Assembly (NCBI RefSeq): GCF_021130785.1 | Contig: NC_060214.1 | Span: forward strand, 42,019,001 to 42,083,000 | Origin: Homalodisca vitripennis | Lineage: Eukaryota; Arthropoda; Insecta; Hemiptera; Cicadellidae | Length of the DNA: 64,000 bases | Reading direction: 5' to 3' | Part shown: positions 23,452-36,339 of the stretch, one piece after another | Numbering within the stretch: the first letter of the stretch is position 1 | Layout: each line of letters begins with the position of its first letter | The notes under the pieces: generated by a model | The model's input: only the letters and a program-made list of their open reading frames with translations | What the model was told of the DNA's origin: nothing | Database searches by the model: none | Program-made: the position numbers and the translations under genes

Positions 23452-24214
23452 CAACTACATAACATAAGAGCAATTAAGTGGCAACGTAACTTGTATTGTT
23501 TGCTCAGTGACGTTAACACATATATTAAAAGCACGAGTATTCATTCTCAAAGTTAGAAACTTGTGTGAAATACTCTAAAAGCTCATACATCAAAAATATT
23601 CAAAATCTTATTTTTATAAACACTAAGAATAATAGAGTAACTCTTTCCGACAAAAATGCCAGGTAATAAGAACCAAATTATGCATTATTTAGAACTGTTA
23701 TACAGTATAATATGAGAGCTCCCACTGAAGCCAGGTGCTGTATGAAGATATCAGGAAATTACTCGTCCGTCGGTCGGTGAGGTCGGTGATATTTACATGA
23801 AGCTTTCAGACCCCTACTCCATATACCTCGTATACATTTTATAACATCTTATCCCCAGCGAGCTGTAAGATGTTATGATCTAAGGTAATGGTATTATTTA
23901 TGAACACTTTTCAGTCTCCATGACATTTAGCAGTTTATGTTATTTGTAATGTGATTTTTTGCTGATAGTTCGATTTGCTTGAAACAAGTAATGATATAAT
24001 AGAAGTAATAAAGAATTTTGCAGCTGTAAAATAATATTGGTACTGTGGAGCGAGGATTTGTGCGTATATGAGCTCTTCTGGATTCAATTAATTAAACTTC
24101 TTATGCCATAGTTGAGTCTGCCTTTTTACCCCGATAATGAATATATGTAGGCCTACATAGAAAGGTCTGAGAACTTTATTTTGGTTACGCAGCGTCTATA
24201 ACGACCATTGTATT
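23452..24214. other. AT-rich non-coding stretch
   Basis: Nothing recognised beyond a short GTCGGTCGGTGAGGTCGG patch near 23768. Confidence 0.6.
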
Positions 24215-24480
24215 TTTCTGGTCTAAATAATATCTTGTACAATATTTGAGTTTGAATTGTTACCTCAAACATGAAAATAAATACACTTGTAGTTCTAAAA
24301 CCCTTACTAAAGCCAAAAAAGTGTTTTATAACAGTCTTCAAATAGGTAATATAGTACTTTTGTCTTTGATATCTTCATTACACTAATGATCAAGGACAGC
24401 ATACTTTAAAGTGAAATATGTATTTTGTTCTAAAAACTCTATTATCTGCATAATACTGCCAGCAGTAACCACTAGTATTG
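24215..24480 (+). repeat. Dispersed repeat copy (partner at 27505-27760)
   Basis: Aligns in the same orientation with 27505-27760. Shared blocks include TTTGAGTTTGAATTGTTAC-like sequence, CAAAAAAGTGTTT and TTTTGTCTTTGATATCT, with moderate divergence and indels. Both copies are non-coding. Probably two insertions of an old element, or an ancient local duplication. Confidence 0.8.
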
Positions 24481-27072
24481 ACAGTTTAACATGCATTGTG
24501 TAATTTAGTATAAACATTTATGAGCACTGAGCCAATGAGTCTTGCAGATGATTACATGCTTAGATTGACTACTTTAAACGAATTTTGATACGTTTTTAAA
24601 GCTAATAAGCTTACTTTTTAGATAGCGAATTTTTAGACCAGACACGTCTAAAAACAAAAATCCGAGTCAAATATACAAACTTCAATAATTAAACTATTCC
24701 AGCTGCCATCCTCGTTAGTTTAAAAAACATTATTCCAAAACGTCTAACATTTGAGGCAAAAGGGTTTTGCTCTAATAATTGCATTTATGATTGTCACAGT
24801 ATAAATAAAAAAAAACGCCTTTCGAATTATAGGGCATTACCAACATTTTATAGATTATAATATTAAATAACCTAAAATGTTATTCCCAGGAACTACAATG
24901 CCCAAGAGGTTAATACAGATTGCTTTTCATTTCATTATTAACAGCCCAAAACGTTGTAGCTAGTATAATACTTACGAATAGAATTATAAATATAACATTT
25001 CGACCAGCGGGCCTTGACGTAATATAGACGATATATTCCTGGAATATCATTTCAAATTTCTTTTATGATAATTTGTTCAAACTTATTTTAAAAATTGCAA
25101 TCTCTTATATGAGATTACAAAATACTTTATACTTCACATTTGTGTTTTACTCTATATAGATGATTTAAAATTTTACATATTCCCCTATTCTATCATACAT
25201 TTAATTTTATTTATCTACTTAACTTCGTTTTATTTAATCACAAGTATAAATAATGATATTAAAAAAGGAAGATATAATAATTATTAATACAAAATATTCA
25301 GCTTTTTAATCCATTTTAATAGGATTTCATTTCCTGCTTATTATAAAATTGGATTTCCTAGTAGTGTAAAACACATTTTATACAGGTTACTGTTGAATTT
25401 TACTACTAATTCTGTTACCACTAATCATTTACGGTGTATAGCCGTCACGCCGATGCATTATATTGAAACAATAAGAGAGTTATAATAATATTGACTGTAT
25501 TATTTTACATCTAATTAAACGTCAATTCATTTCATGAATTAATCTTCCAATATTTTTAAAGTGGTTATAACTGGACCAAAACATTAAATAATCTACAAGG
25601 AGAAGAAAATTTGCTTTATTTTAGTCAGTCAAAATTAGTAGTCTGCGAAGATCTTGCCAGTTACGTAAAGTTGCTATTTGACAAGCACTTGGGCTCCCAA
25701 CTTTGGTAATTACAAACAATACATTACAGAGACATTTCGTCTTTGTTAAGCTATCGTTGATGAAGCCCGTTGCGTTTCAGCCTTCAATCATAATATATTT
25801 ATGGAGCAAAGCTGGGTGCAAGCTATGGTTAGAGCTAGTACATGAATGCGTGCAAGTAATTATATTCTTCACACAGGTGATCGTGTTTACTTTCATTGAA
25901 ACCTTACTAGGTTTAAAAATTTTGACAAAATAATCAGATAACCAAATATCTATGTCTCAAAGATAGTATTTCCAGTGTATACCGCCATGTATATGAATAA
26001 GTAGCCTACATATCTTTCTTAGTCTATGTACAATTGACACACATAATACGGTTGGACATTAGACTCTGGTTTTACACAAAGAGCCAACTTTACATTGCAG
26101 GACTTTGCCTTATACAATGACCACACCAGTTACATCGCTGTATAACTTTAGTATTTCACTAGAGAGAGATGGAGGTACTCTTTGTATGTTGACAGATGTA
26201 GAGTAATTGTTAACTATATGTCAACACTGATAATAAAATAAAAACAGATTTACCAGAAAGGTAAAGCACGTGAAACTTCTTTACCAGCTTTAATTATAAA
26301 AAGAGGCATAAAGTAAATACTTTTATTGTTTCTTGTACAATGTTTAAACATATATATTAACAATAAATTTTTACTTACGGACATAGTTCTTAGGGATGTG
26401 GCTCTGCGGCTGAGAAAGACCGGTTTGTCTAGAGTAACTCAATGATTCTTGTACGAAAGATGAATGTGGAACTCAGTCACGTATAAAAAAGTTGGACCTG
26501 TTCAGTGTTATTAATTTTATCGTAATATACTATAATAACAGTGTCAATACGTAATAACCTATCTCAAAATAAATATAAAAATCTATATAATTTATATTAA
26601 AAAAAATTAAAAAAAACTGTGTAGAGGGACAAACAACCTGTAACAAAGATATACGTTCACTGTCAGCAGATCATTGATAAATTACGCTTTGATATCGAAG
26701 TAACGCAATCTTGAGGTAATTGATGACCTGGGGTTTGTTGAATGTACCACTTCAAATCAGCTAATACATTACATATCTCATGTGATGAGAGATATTTACT
26801 GTTCTAAATTCTTTAAATTAAATTTAATAATTAAAATAAAAGAAAAGTATCAATATTATTAAAGTGTTAAATTTTATATTAAAATTATGAGAATGGTATT
26901 AGTTTTAACTATTCAGGTAACATATTCCATTGCAATCTAATTCAAATTAATTTATATACTATATAAAATTTGTTTTTTGTTTTTTCTATTCAGCGTTAAA
27001 TATTAATATATTATGCAATATAGGGTGTTTTTTTTTCACCAACATCAATTGTTAGTAAATGTTATTAGTATA
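24481..27072. other. AT-rich non-coding stretch
   Basis: No supported gene. A 76-codon frame at 25703-25933 has no recognisable features. Confidence 0.6.
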
Positions 27073-27132
27073 TTAGTACACTATAATACTAATATAACTT
27101 CCATATTGTAGAAAGTGATAAAGTTTTCCTAC

Positions 27133-27192
27133 CGACACTGTAACACATGAGGCAAGGAGAGACACAAGAGTTGTGTTCCGTGCTGATGCCAT
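27133..27192 (-). CDS. Possible first coding exon with signal peptide (tentative)
   Basis: On the minus strand an ATG in a good initiation context (CAAAATGG) opens the frame MASARNTTLVSLLASCVTVS, which reads like a secretory signal: a short basic start followed by a hydrophobic run of Leu, Val and Ala. Exactly after 20 codons the sequence becomes TCG|GTAGGAAAAC, a plausible 5' splice site in phase 0. The open frame continues beyond it, so the splice call is not forced. The ~90 bases before the ATG are less AT-rich than average and could be 5' untranslated sequence. No downstream exon was identified to the left within the window. It could equally be a chance frame or TE debris. Confidence 0.3.
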
Positions 27193-27504
27193 TTTGCTGA
27201 ACGGTTCACTACAAAGATCTGCTGATAGAACAATCCAACAGCGGATTATCATGCATGACAATCAGTCACATGTACTTGAGATATTCCTGGTTACCGCTAT
27301 TCCACACTATTAATACTATTATATAAGTATCTATTATTTTGTGTGTGTGTGTTTGCGTTTCTGATTCAATCACCAAAGAACTACTAGAGTGATTAAGAAA
27401 AAAGTTTCATGGACTTTCCTTGGTTCCATGATTAGAATTTCCACTTATTTATATTTAGAAAATCAAGAATACTACGTTCCAAGTTATGAATGGTCTCTAA
27501 AATG

Positions 27505-27760
27505 TCATCATTAGAGTTTGAATTGTTACAAAAAACTTTCAATAAGTACATTTTCAGTTCTAACACCCCTACTAATGTCAAAAAAGTGTTTATAACAGAG
27601 TAAAAATCTGTAATATAGTAATTTTGTCTTTGATATCTCAATTACACTAATTATAAAGCACGGCATATTTAATATTTGCTCAAATTTAAAGTGAAAAGTG
27701 TATTTTTTTTAAACCTCTCTTATCTGGATAACTTCTGACAAAAAGTGATTACAAAAAGTA
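27505..27760 (+). repeat. Dispersed repeat copy (partner at 24215-24480)
   Basis: Second copy of the same family, direct orientation, ~3.3 kb downstream. It reproduces the order GAATTGTTAC ... AAAAAAGTGTTTATAACAG ... TTTGTCTTTGATATCT ... TTAAAGTGAAA. Confidence 0.8.
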
Positions 27761-28189
27761 TTATTTGCTTTTATGCTTACTCTGCTCTCAAGCTATAAAC
27801 TTACAGAAACTTAAATTTTTACATTTCATTACATTTTATTATACTATTGTATTTCACGTCATAATGTTTAAAATAATCGATGTTTACAATAAACATTTAA
27901 TATTTGCTTTTTAAGCCAAAAACATATTTTTCAAGAGCAGGTGGTCGTATCCTAGTGGTATATTTCATATAGTAATATATCTATATATTATTCAGGGGTT
28001 TTTTAAATTATCATTTGAAATCCCAAGACAATCGCCCCAGTATTTTTTACGTGATTGAGTAAACACATAATAGACCCCATTAGAATTTTATATAATTTTA
28101 TATAAATGGTATGTAACAGAAGGTTTCTATGCTTCTTATTTTATCAATTCTCATAACATAACTATTGTAAAGTAACATTTCCAGAAAGT
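27761..28189. other. AT-rich non-coding stretch
   Basis: Nothing recognised. Confidence 0.55.
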
Positions 28190-28560
28190 TCCCTATAATG
28201 GACGGTTATCATGTAGCAATTTAATGTAATAATGTATCAATCCTAGGGAACTGTATCTTTGATCATGTGCAGTTCTCTAAAAAGTCATAAACAGACTATC
28301 CATTCTCCACATTAGCGCTTGGTAACAGTTTTAGCGATTTATTTTTATTTCTTAGATAAAAACAGATAAAAAAAAAACTATTATACAGTATATTTTCCAA
28401 AAAATACCCACTAAGCGGCTGTTTTATCATGTACCAATTTAAGCGAAAGATGAAAACAATACTGTGAACAGTATCTTCGACCATCTGTCACTCTCTCAGG
28501 GGGTCTCCTGACGATGATAGCTCTGCTTTAGATCATCAATGACAGGCTCAGCAATGCAAC
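28190..28560 (+). repeat. Dispersed repeat with internal duplication, member of the 31.6/36.3/61.2 kb family
   Basis: The part at 28505-28550 carries GATGATAGCTCTGCTTTAGA followed by ATCATCAATGACAGGCTCAG, the same unit found at 36795-36850 and 61230-61275 and inverted at 31640-31720. Upstream, 28195-28290 and 28400-28495 resemble each other (a TATCATGTA.CAATTTAA block, then ..GAACTGTATCTTTGA or ..GAACAGTATCTTCGACCATC), indicating a ~200-bp internal duplication. Confidence 0.65.
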
Positions 28561-31500
28561 GGACGTCTTTGTTCATCCTCTGGTTTTCTCCAGTGTATAT
28601 CGTAAAATTACAAATCTGTCATTGAGTCTTAAATTTTACGGCACTATTCCTTCTGTACCGGCCGTCTACTTTGGTTGCATCAACTCCAAGTTTTAATTCA
28701 TATGAAAATTTAAAAATGGAATATTACAAATGTATAACACATACTCACTAGAATTATTGGTCTCTCGTATAGTTACCGTTAATTAATCTTGATCATTGTG
28801 TCTTAGACAACTCCAATTAAGTCTGAAATGTATAATAGTTGCAATAACTACAAATAAAATATTGTAACTTTAAGCAAATATATGAATACACTATTAGGTA
28901 GAGATTCGTAGTTAGAATTAATGTTATAAACTTATTCAGTTATGGTATATCAGATCCATGTACGAATTGTTTAACAGATACTTCATTCGATTTATTCTGT
29001 ACAGATAATAATTTATATAAATTAATATTATTCATTTGCAATAATAAAAATAAATATATTTTATTTATCTCAATTTGGGTTTTTTTAAATTACGTGATCT
29101 TGACGGATCCACACGAACTTGGGTAAATTCAAAATACTTTAATGCAATACAAAATTAAATTTTTAACGGGTTGGGGTTATTCTATCTTTTGTTAATTTTG
29201 GTTGTTAGTTACGCGACATAACATTGCGTATTCTTTTTGTATTAAATAGTCTATTAAGAAAACATTTTTTAATTATAATGCATGTTAAATTTATAATTAT
29301 AATCATCTAAGAATACTGTGAAAATTAAACTGCTGAAATTCAAAATGATATGTTTATTCTGTGAAAGGCCTTGTGTAATTTCAAATTTATAAGCAATAAA
29401 CCCAGGTTCAGATCATATGTTAGTATCTTGCAACTAACCCTCTTATAGATATGAGATATTAGATAGATATTACTGAAGACACATTTATGGAAACTTGATA
29501 GTGTATATCCTTTGGTACTGCGAATTTGGGTAAGACTGACTTTGAATTTGAAAGGAAGGGAAGATGAAAAGTTGTATTTGTCAGCGTCAATCACAACTCA
29601 CGTTAGTTATTGTTATTCAATTCGTTTTATTTTAGAAACAGTATTTTGTACCTAGTAAAGTTTTAACACACTGCTATGTGTTTCATAGCAATGAAATGCA
29701 AAATATAATTTGCTAAAAAAATAGACACACTCTTTTGAGTATTGCAGGATTTTCAAGCCCTACGCAAGGCAAACACGATATTAACTGATATATACTAATG
29801 AAAATCTGAGAAGTGGATGCACTAGCATAGCTTTATTATTGGATTTAATATGTAAAAGGTTCAGAGTGAAGGGTATATTTTTGAAGGAAAATACTAAGAA
29901 AACACCTCAGGCCACTAAGGCGAGCTTACCTGAACTGTAATATTGAAGATTCAGATATGTTCTTCAGGGAGATTTTATGATATCATGTAGATATCGGTCT
30001 GCAAATGTTACTCAGTTTTATGTTTAATACGGGACAAACACATGGTACTGAATTGGCACAAACACTTGCTCTGCTTATTTAAAAATCATGATATGAAATT
30101 AATTAGAGACATGCGTTTTACAAATACATATATTTTTATTAAATTAAACTAAATTATTGACAGGTATACAATTATAATTTTCTTTAATATACCGAACGCC
30201 GGTAAATTATTTTAATTCTGTGTAAATAAAAAATTAAAGATATTTTTTTTCTAAGCGAGAAATCTCTATTATGTATTAAATATTGTAAGATTTGAATGGA
30301 TATCACAGTCTCATTTAATAGATCACATTGTTGTGATGATCCAATTCAAAATCACTAATTTTCTTCTTCTGATAGATTTGCCTTAACATAATTTTAAGCA
30401 AGCACAATCTATTTTTATATTTATTCTATCTAACAAACAGCATAGCATAATACGCCTTAACGATACCACACTAAACATGTATGTCTTTGTAGATCGTTAC
30501 CTGACACAAAAGACAATATTATCTTATGGATTGGAAAACTGGAAAAATAATATTAGTGTAAGGAAAGATTGATTTTAACCTAAAATAAATCACTCAGAGC
30601 GAAGTTTAATCTAGAATGTGAGTATGCCCAAAAGATCATATTTGCTAGAGAGCGTTCGTTGTTTAGTCAGGAACAGGTTAAAAATTGTTTAGATTACCAA
30701 AAAACATAATCTGTTCTTGCTCAGGTTTTACGTATTTACTAGTATAAACATATCGTTACACGATGTTTAATTATTAAAATATTTAACTATGGTAAACTAT
30801 AAAATAAGTTTTAAGGTACCATGTTTTTCAACTAGTACAGCAATTTTATTTAATGTGCAATAATAATTTTGATTTTTCATTACAATTATTTACCTTTACA
30901 TAATATAAGACTATGTTGTAAAATTATTCATCAAGTTAAAGGTATTGTATTGCTGACACTTCAAGGAAAGATCACCTATTAATGAATGTTAAGAGTGATT
31001 AGGAAGTCTTTATCTATACTTGATTTCGATGGTTACATATCATAAATTAAATGTTTGCTAGATATCGGTTGAAATACATATATCTAAAATAGAAAGTAAA
31101 TACAATAATAATATATCTTTAAATAATATAAGTATTTTATGTTATGACAGGATGCAGTTTTAATTTGGCTTTATTGTTCTTAGGTAGTAGGCTTTTTTAA
31201 TTCAATCAATCCATACTTTTAACGTGGGAATTTGGAAAAAATATGCAGTTGCCATATTTCCTCCATTTTCACGTCTGAATTTCCTCAAATTTTCAATCCA
31301 CAGTTCAGAGAAGCTGGTCTCTCTCTTCCCCGGGGCTTTGTATTATCCTCTGTAATACTTCTTCTAACCTCCGTCTCGTACAGTTTCATTCAAATAATAA
31401 TATACGTTATTATATTCGATATCTTGTACTCGTTTGGCATATACTCAGTAATTCATTACATATTAAATACCCTATAAGATATATCGGTTAATTAAAATAT

Positions 31501-31639
31501 ATATTTAAACAGGTCTATTGTTTATAATTAATAATAATATTTTGAAAGACAAAATGAAAGGAATTTCATGCCTATCAGGTGAATATTGAAGTGGCTCAAG
31601 AATTCTGTCAATGTTTGTCTTGGCATTTATAAACGTATA
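28561..31639. other. AT-rich non-coding stretch
   Basis: No gene or named repeat recognised. Frames of 81-84 codons at 29340-29594 (minus) and 31232-31477 (plus) have no motifs and AT-driven composition. Confidence 0.6.
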
Positions 31640-32255
31640 ACTCGGTCTGTCATGGATAATCTAAAACAGATCTATCATTCGCAGACCATCCTCTGACGCT
31701 GTGGCTAGTAATCAAATGCAGCAATTTACTTAGTCTGTCATAGTTAATCTAAAACAATCTAGCTAGTAATCAAATACATAATACAGCTGACTTTGTAATC
31801 GGTGATTTTAAACTCGTCATTTTGAGATTACTGTAAAATCAAAGTGCAGTTTTTTAATTTTACTGCATTAAGAGGTTATACGTTCATGCAAGAGTACATC
31901 TTTTGAGCTTTAAAATAATTTACCTTTTTATTTTAGACTATATATTTTAAATAATGTAATTTAGATAACATATAATTAAAATAATATAGAAAACTTAAAT
32001 TCATTTTTACAACTGCCTAACAGCATTACGCGATCGAGATATAAATGTATTTTTTAAGCGCGAATTAACAATTGTAGGATACGGATCAATGGTTATTGAA
32101 CTAACATAAATGAGTTATAAAAAGAACATCTAAAATGTTTGTATTAGCGATGAAAACAATATTGAGAAATGTTGAATTATTTTATAAACAACCAGTCACT
32201 GGATTGTTAAAGTTCATTTGAATTGCAAATATCAGGGGAACCCAAACATCATAGT
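31640..32255 (-). repeat. Dispersed repeat, inverted partner of 36340-36930
   Basis: Reverse-complementing this segment reproduces the order seen at 36340-36930: a TATGATGTTTG block, CCTGATATTT, CAGTGACTGGTTG, CGCGTAATGCTGTTA, GTATAACCTCTTAA, then units containing TTTTAGATTATCCATGACAGAC. Divergence is substantial, with indels of tens of bases. The terminal units occur twice (31650-31690 and 31730-31770), so a ~90-bp minisatellite-like unit is part of the element. Confidence 0.8.
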
Positions 32256-35200
32256 ACTCTGTTATTAAATCCAGAACATATTTGAACTATAAAAATTAAT
32301 AAAATGTGATTGCCCCAATGGTATTTTACACTCTTGGATTTGTTATAAATACACTTTTTATGATTAGGATTAATCGATTGCAGTGGACTTATAAGGTCAT
32401 TTACTGTGGAGGAATATTATGGATTACTGATCTTTAAAATGTGAGAGAAGATATACAGTTTCAGTGACGAACGTAGGTAAAAGTACTTTTTTAGATCACC
32501 TAAAAACTTCTGTATAACGTTAAAAAACCGTATATCCAGAATACTATAAGAGTAGTGACATGTAAAAAGTATCATTACATTATAGATAGCAAAATCTTTC
32601 ACTCCAGAGGCCGGTGAAAATTCCATTTCTGTGTGTCTGTCAGTTTAACTGATTATTTGTCTGTCCGCATGATATACATAAAATTACCTAAACTATAAAA
32701 TAGATATTTATATAAAAAAAACTAATAAACGAAATATTGTTCGAGGTGAATGTCACTGTATAGGTTTAGGCTAAGCTTTAACAAAACATTTTACATTAGG
32801 TAATATGAAAAACTCTGACGGCAATGAGAAAATTACACAGTACATAAATCTTTAAACAAACTGTATACATTACGAACCCTAAAGAAATGAGCACCAGAAT
32901 TGAACATTTACAATTAATATAAGCAGTCTGTTACTTTGCACATTTTGTAGCGTATTCCTACCTTGCTAATTCACTAAATGTAATTACAAAATTAAAGCTA
33001 TTACCAAGAAAATCTCATATTTTCGCTCTCGAGCTAAGAACTTTATGAATAGTCTATTAAAATTAAGGTCTGTAAAAAATTCCGTATTTCTCGGTATCTT
33101 GAAAACGAAGTAAACTACAGAAAAGTTTTTTCTCGAAGCATTATTTCAATATAAGCAATGTTGAGTTCCATATTGGTGAATATAGGATTTGGCTGAACGT
33201 TAAGTCAACTAAACCACCCCAAGTGTAAAGAATTAAATAATTTGTAAATGAGACCAAATTTCAAAGCATGTAATGTTGCAGTGAATATCGTATAAGTTTT
33301 ATCGTTCAAATTAAAAATTTATCATCACAGAGAGGCAGAAATACTAATTTTTCAAGAACTCGATCGTGTAATCAATGTTACGACGACGCACTGCGAATAC
33401 TGAACAACCATCACAACAAGTAGCACTATCTTGCATGAAACATTCCATCATTTAAGAACGAAAGTACTCGTATCTAGAAACTCTTGTAAAACTAATGTTT
33501 TTTACGATATTGAGATTTAAACATTGATGATATTTTAATTATTGATCATACTTTTCATTTCAATCTTTCAAGAAAAGGGAAAATTACTGAAATAGATTTT
33601 TCATATTAGGTATAACATTTTATTTAAATTAAAACAATTATTACGGTGTATAAAACATTTTTTTAATGTAGAGAAGTGATCCTAAAACATTTATTTTGAG
33701 TGCTCTTCATCCTACCTAGGTGATTATATTTTTATATTTAAAAAATATTTACAATACTTTTGTATAATCGATTTGGATATAATGAAAATCTCTGGTTTTT
33801 TTAATACTTATATTGTTCTTTCGCAAATGTTCAAAATTTTTAGATGTACTTGAATGAGGTGAAATAAGATATTTTACCATAATATATTTAAAACGAAAGG
33901 GAACGAAAGTGTCAAATAAGGTTTTATAGAAGGTAGTTTTCCAACCGAGGTAGGGCAGAACTTTAAAGGAAGAGCGGGTTACAATTTTTTCGTCGGCCAA
34001 TAAAACATTTATTAGGCAAATAAGGGTTTGGATCTCATTTTAAATACAATATGTAAATATTTTTGTGAAAGATGACAAAGCGCATATTACGTGGACGCTT
34101 TTCATATGTACGTTAAGCTCGTATAATCCCTTTCAGTAGTGTTTACAAACAACGAAAAACTTTTCTAAACAGTAATTATTTACAACTATGAACTAAGTGT
34201 TATAACCAGTGGAGTGTCCAAGGATTCTTTAATCATCCTTATTTCTCTATGACACAATGTGACATCGTTAGCCGCTAGGAGTGTAGGAATGAACCCAAAG
34301 ACTCCATGTAAAGGAATAAAGCCAGAGTTGTACATGTTTATAATGAGAGCCAGAGATCTTTGTTCCTCTCCGCTCTTGTATCTGTAAAACTGTAAACGTT
34401 AACAAGACTTCAGTATTCACTATATTGTAAATATGTTAAACAATGGTGATTTTGTTATTATTTAATAGAAAATGATTGTGAAAATATGTTTATAGCTTTA
34501 CAATAGGGGTAAATAAAAACAGATATTTATTTGATCAATATATTCAACATAAATAGATATGTGTTCATAATATTGTATAGGAAAATGTATTAAATTGTGT
34601 TTTAAGAAAAACAACTGTTATATATCTGCTTTCTTATCAATTCATAAAATAGGGAAAACATTCGCACACGTGGAAAATACATTAATATTGAATTTGGTTT
34701 CTTTGCCAAAGAGTGATGAAATATTATTAAAAAAATATATTCAAGTTAATCAATGTATATATGTTTGGTATATAATATAATTTTTGTACGAGAAGCTTGC
34801 TGCACTTGTGCAGGAACAATATTGGTCATATGATAACGATATACTGTTATTAGATTCTAGTTATATTATCATATCAATCACTATTCACTGACGTAATATA
34901 TTCTAACTAAAAAAACCTCATTAGGATACTCGTCTACAGTTACATCTTCAAAACTTGTCCTGTATCCCCGTCATTGATTAAATAATGGCTAGTATTTCCT
35001 ATTCTGTCACAGAAATATGAAGGATAAAAGCAATATTAAATTCACTTCTTTCCAAACTCTACTTTAGGCAAGAACATCAGTGTATGGACTAATGTTAAAA
35101 AATCGCTAGATAGTTAAGATTTAGATCTATTTAAGGGATATTGAAGAAAATTACATAGGGAGATCATTTTTTAAGTAAGACCAGTTTTGTAATGGGTGTA

Positions 35201-35259
35201 TCTATGAACTTAAATGTATCAAAAACTAAGTTATGAGTATTTATTTATTTCTTCACATA
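32256..35259. other. AT-rich non-coding stretch
   Basis: No supported gene. A TGTCTGTC-rich patch at 32625-32665 resembles similar patches at 35680-35700, 58365-58410 and 63415-63435 and is probably TE debris. An 83-codon minus frame at 33749-34000 has no recognisable domain. Confidence 0.55.
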
Positions 35260-35345
35260 GAATAGAAGAAAGAAAGAATAGAAAACTCTCTTTATTGCAA
35301 GAATATACAAACTCATTTTCAAATTAAATGAAACAACTAACACAC
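35260..35345 (-). repeat. Possible LINE 3' tail (minus orientation)
   Basis: Read on the minus strand this gives a CTTGCAATAAAGAG block followed by TTCTATTCTTTCTTTCTTC, that is an AATAAA-like signal and a pyrimidine-rich simple tail, as seen at the ends of many insect non-LTR elements. No coding part is attached. Confidence 0.3.
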
Positions 35346-35423
35346 GATTAAAAAAGTTCATAAATAAACAATAATTACTTACAACTAACAATAATTACTA
35401 CTAAAATTAAAATATGTACTTGC

Positions 35424-35503
35424 TACTTTGACAACAAATTCACAAGGATAACTTTTTTTAGCGTATTTTATTACTAATTCCTGATGAATTTGTTGTCAAA
35501 GTA
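35424..35503. repeat. Perfect 19-bp inverted repeat
   Basis: TACTTTGACAACAAATTCA at 35424-35442 is exactly reverse-complemented at 35485-35503, with a 42-bp spacer. The right arm leads into the dispersed repeat at 35530-35757, so it may mark the junction of an inserted element. Confidence 0.85.
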
Positions 35504-35529
35504 CCCGTTTCAAATCTAATACAATTTGA

Positions 35530-35757
35530 AAATTTTGAACGGCCGCCATTTTGAAATGCAATGAGATATTTGTTTTATTTTTTTCACTGAAAAGGACTAA
35601 CACTAGGTTAACATAACTGTTAAGTTTGAATTTTGTATCTTAAGTGGTTTTTGAGTAGTCATTTTTTTCCCAAAAAACACATACAGACAGACAGACGCTA
35701 AACGAAGCGAAATATGTGGCAAAGTTTGTTCGAATGGTTGCTGGACACCCTGTATAA
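35530..35757 (+). repeat. Dispersed repeat with GGCCGCCATTTTGAA motif (inverted partner at 63400-63575)
   Basis: The order GGCCGCCATTTTGAAA, TTTTTTCACT, AAGTTTGAA, GGTTTTTGAG, then a CAGACAGACAGAC run is found in reverse complement at 63400-63575. The segment ends with GGACACCCTGTATA, a TIR-like end of the ACAGGGTG type. This is a diverged non-coding element or TE end. Confidence 0.75.
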
Positions 35758-35799
35758 TACTACGTTCCTAAAGTTAAATACAAGATTTTCTTAACTTAC

Positions 35800-36016
35800 A
35801 TTTTGTTTGCACTTGAAACTTATTAAGCCTAAAAGATTTTTCCCCGCACACAAACACAAGCACTGGCACTCCCCGAACGTCGCTTTTCGAATCCAGTTCT
35901 CGACTTCTTGCCTCTCCCTCGTTCTTCCTGATTTTTGATGTTGTTCTCCCGCCAGCTCTCCTGACCACGCCTATGCCAAATCTCTCCATCATAATTGTTG
36001 AGTACCAATTTTTCAT
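35800..36016 (-). CDS. GC-rich open frame ending at a strong 5' splice site (possible first exon)
   Basis: On the minus strand a frame starts MKNWYSTIMMERFGIGVVRR and continues through a Lys/Arg/Glu-rich segment (SKIRKNEGEARSRELDSKSD). It is much richer in G and C than the surrounding DNA. Where the richness ends, the sequence reads AACAAAAT|GTAAGTTAAG, an excellent 5' splice-site consensus, at 35799/35800. The translation has no recognised domain, and the composition could equally be a 5' untranslated exon or an exon of a long non-coding RNA. The higher GC content extends upstream to about 36150. No partner exon was identified. Coding status is uncertain; the exon-like character is what the sequence supports. 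Confidence 0.35.
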
Positions 36017-36339
36017 ATCAGCATGGCTGTCCCTTACATCGTCGCATGATTTTTAGAAATAAGCATTTCCGCTGCTTAAACAAGCATTTTCCTGTTTGTT
36101 CATCATCGGTGTCTGGTCGGATGTGCGTATCCACTTCCGGAGGATGTTTGTATCGAATTGTAATACAATACTTCCTTTCCAGCAACTATCTGTACATTGA
36201 GTCTATGAATTTTGTTATACAAATTATTACGTATGTCTTACAAATCGTAAAGAGTAAATATCATTTGGGCAATAATTATCTATAGATTTTAAAAAAATAG
36301 GTAAGTTTTATTATTTCATAAGAATTTAATAACAATACC

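Noticed and set aside
23252..23467. Open frames on both strands in the right TIR
   Set aside because: They lie in inverted-repeat DNA, run past the element end and lack domains.
35995..36285. 96-codon plus-strand frame
   Set aside because: It overlaps the GC-rich island, whose better signal (GTAAGT donor) is on the minus strand, and its second half is ordinary AT-rich sequence.
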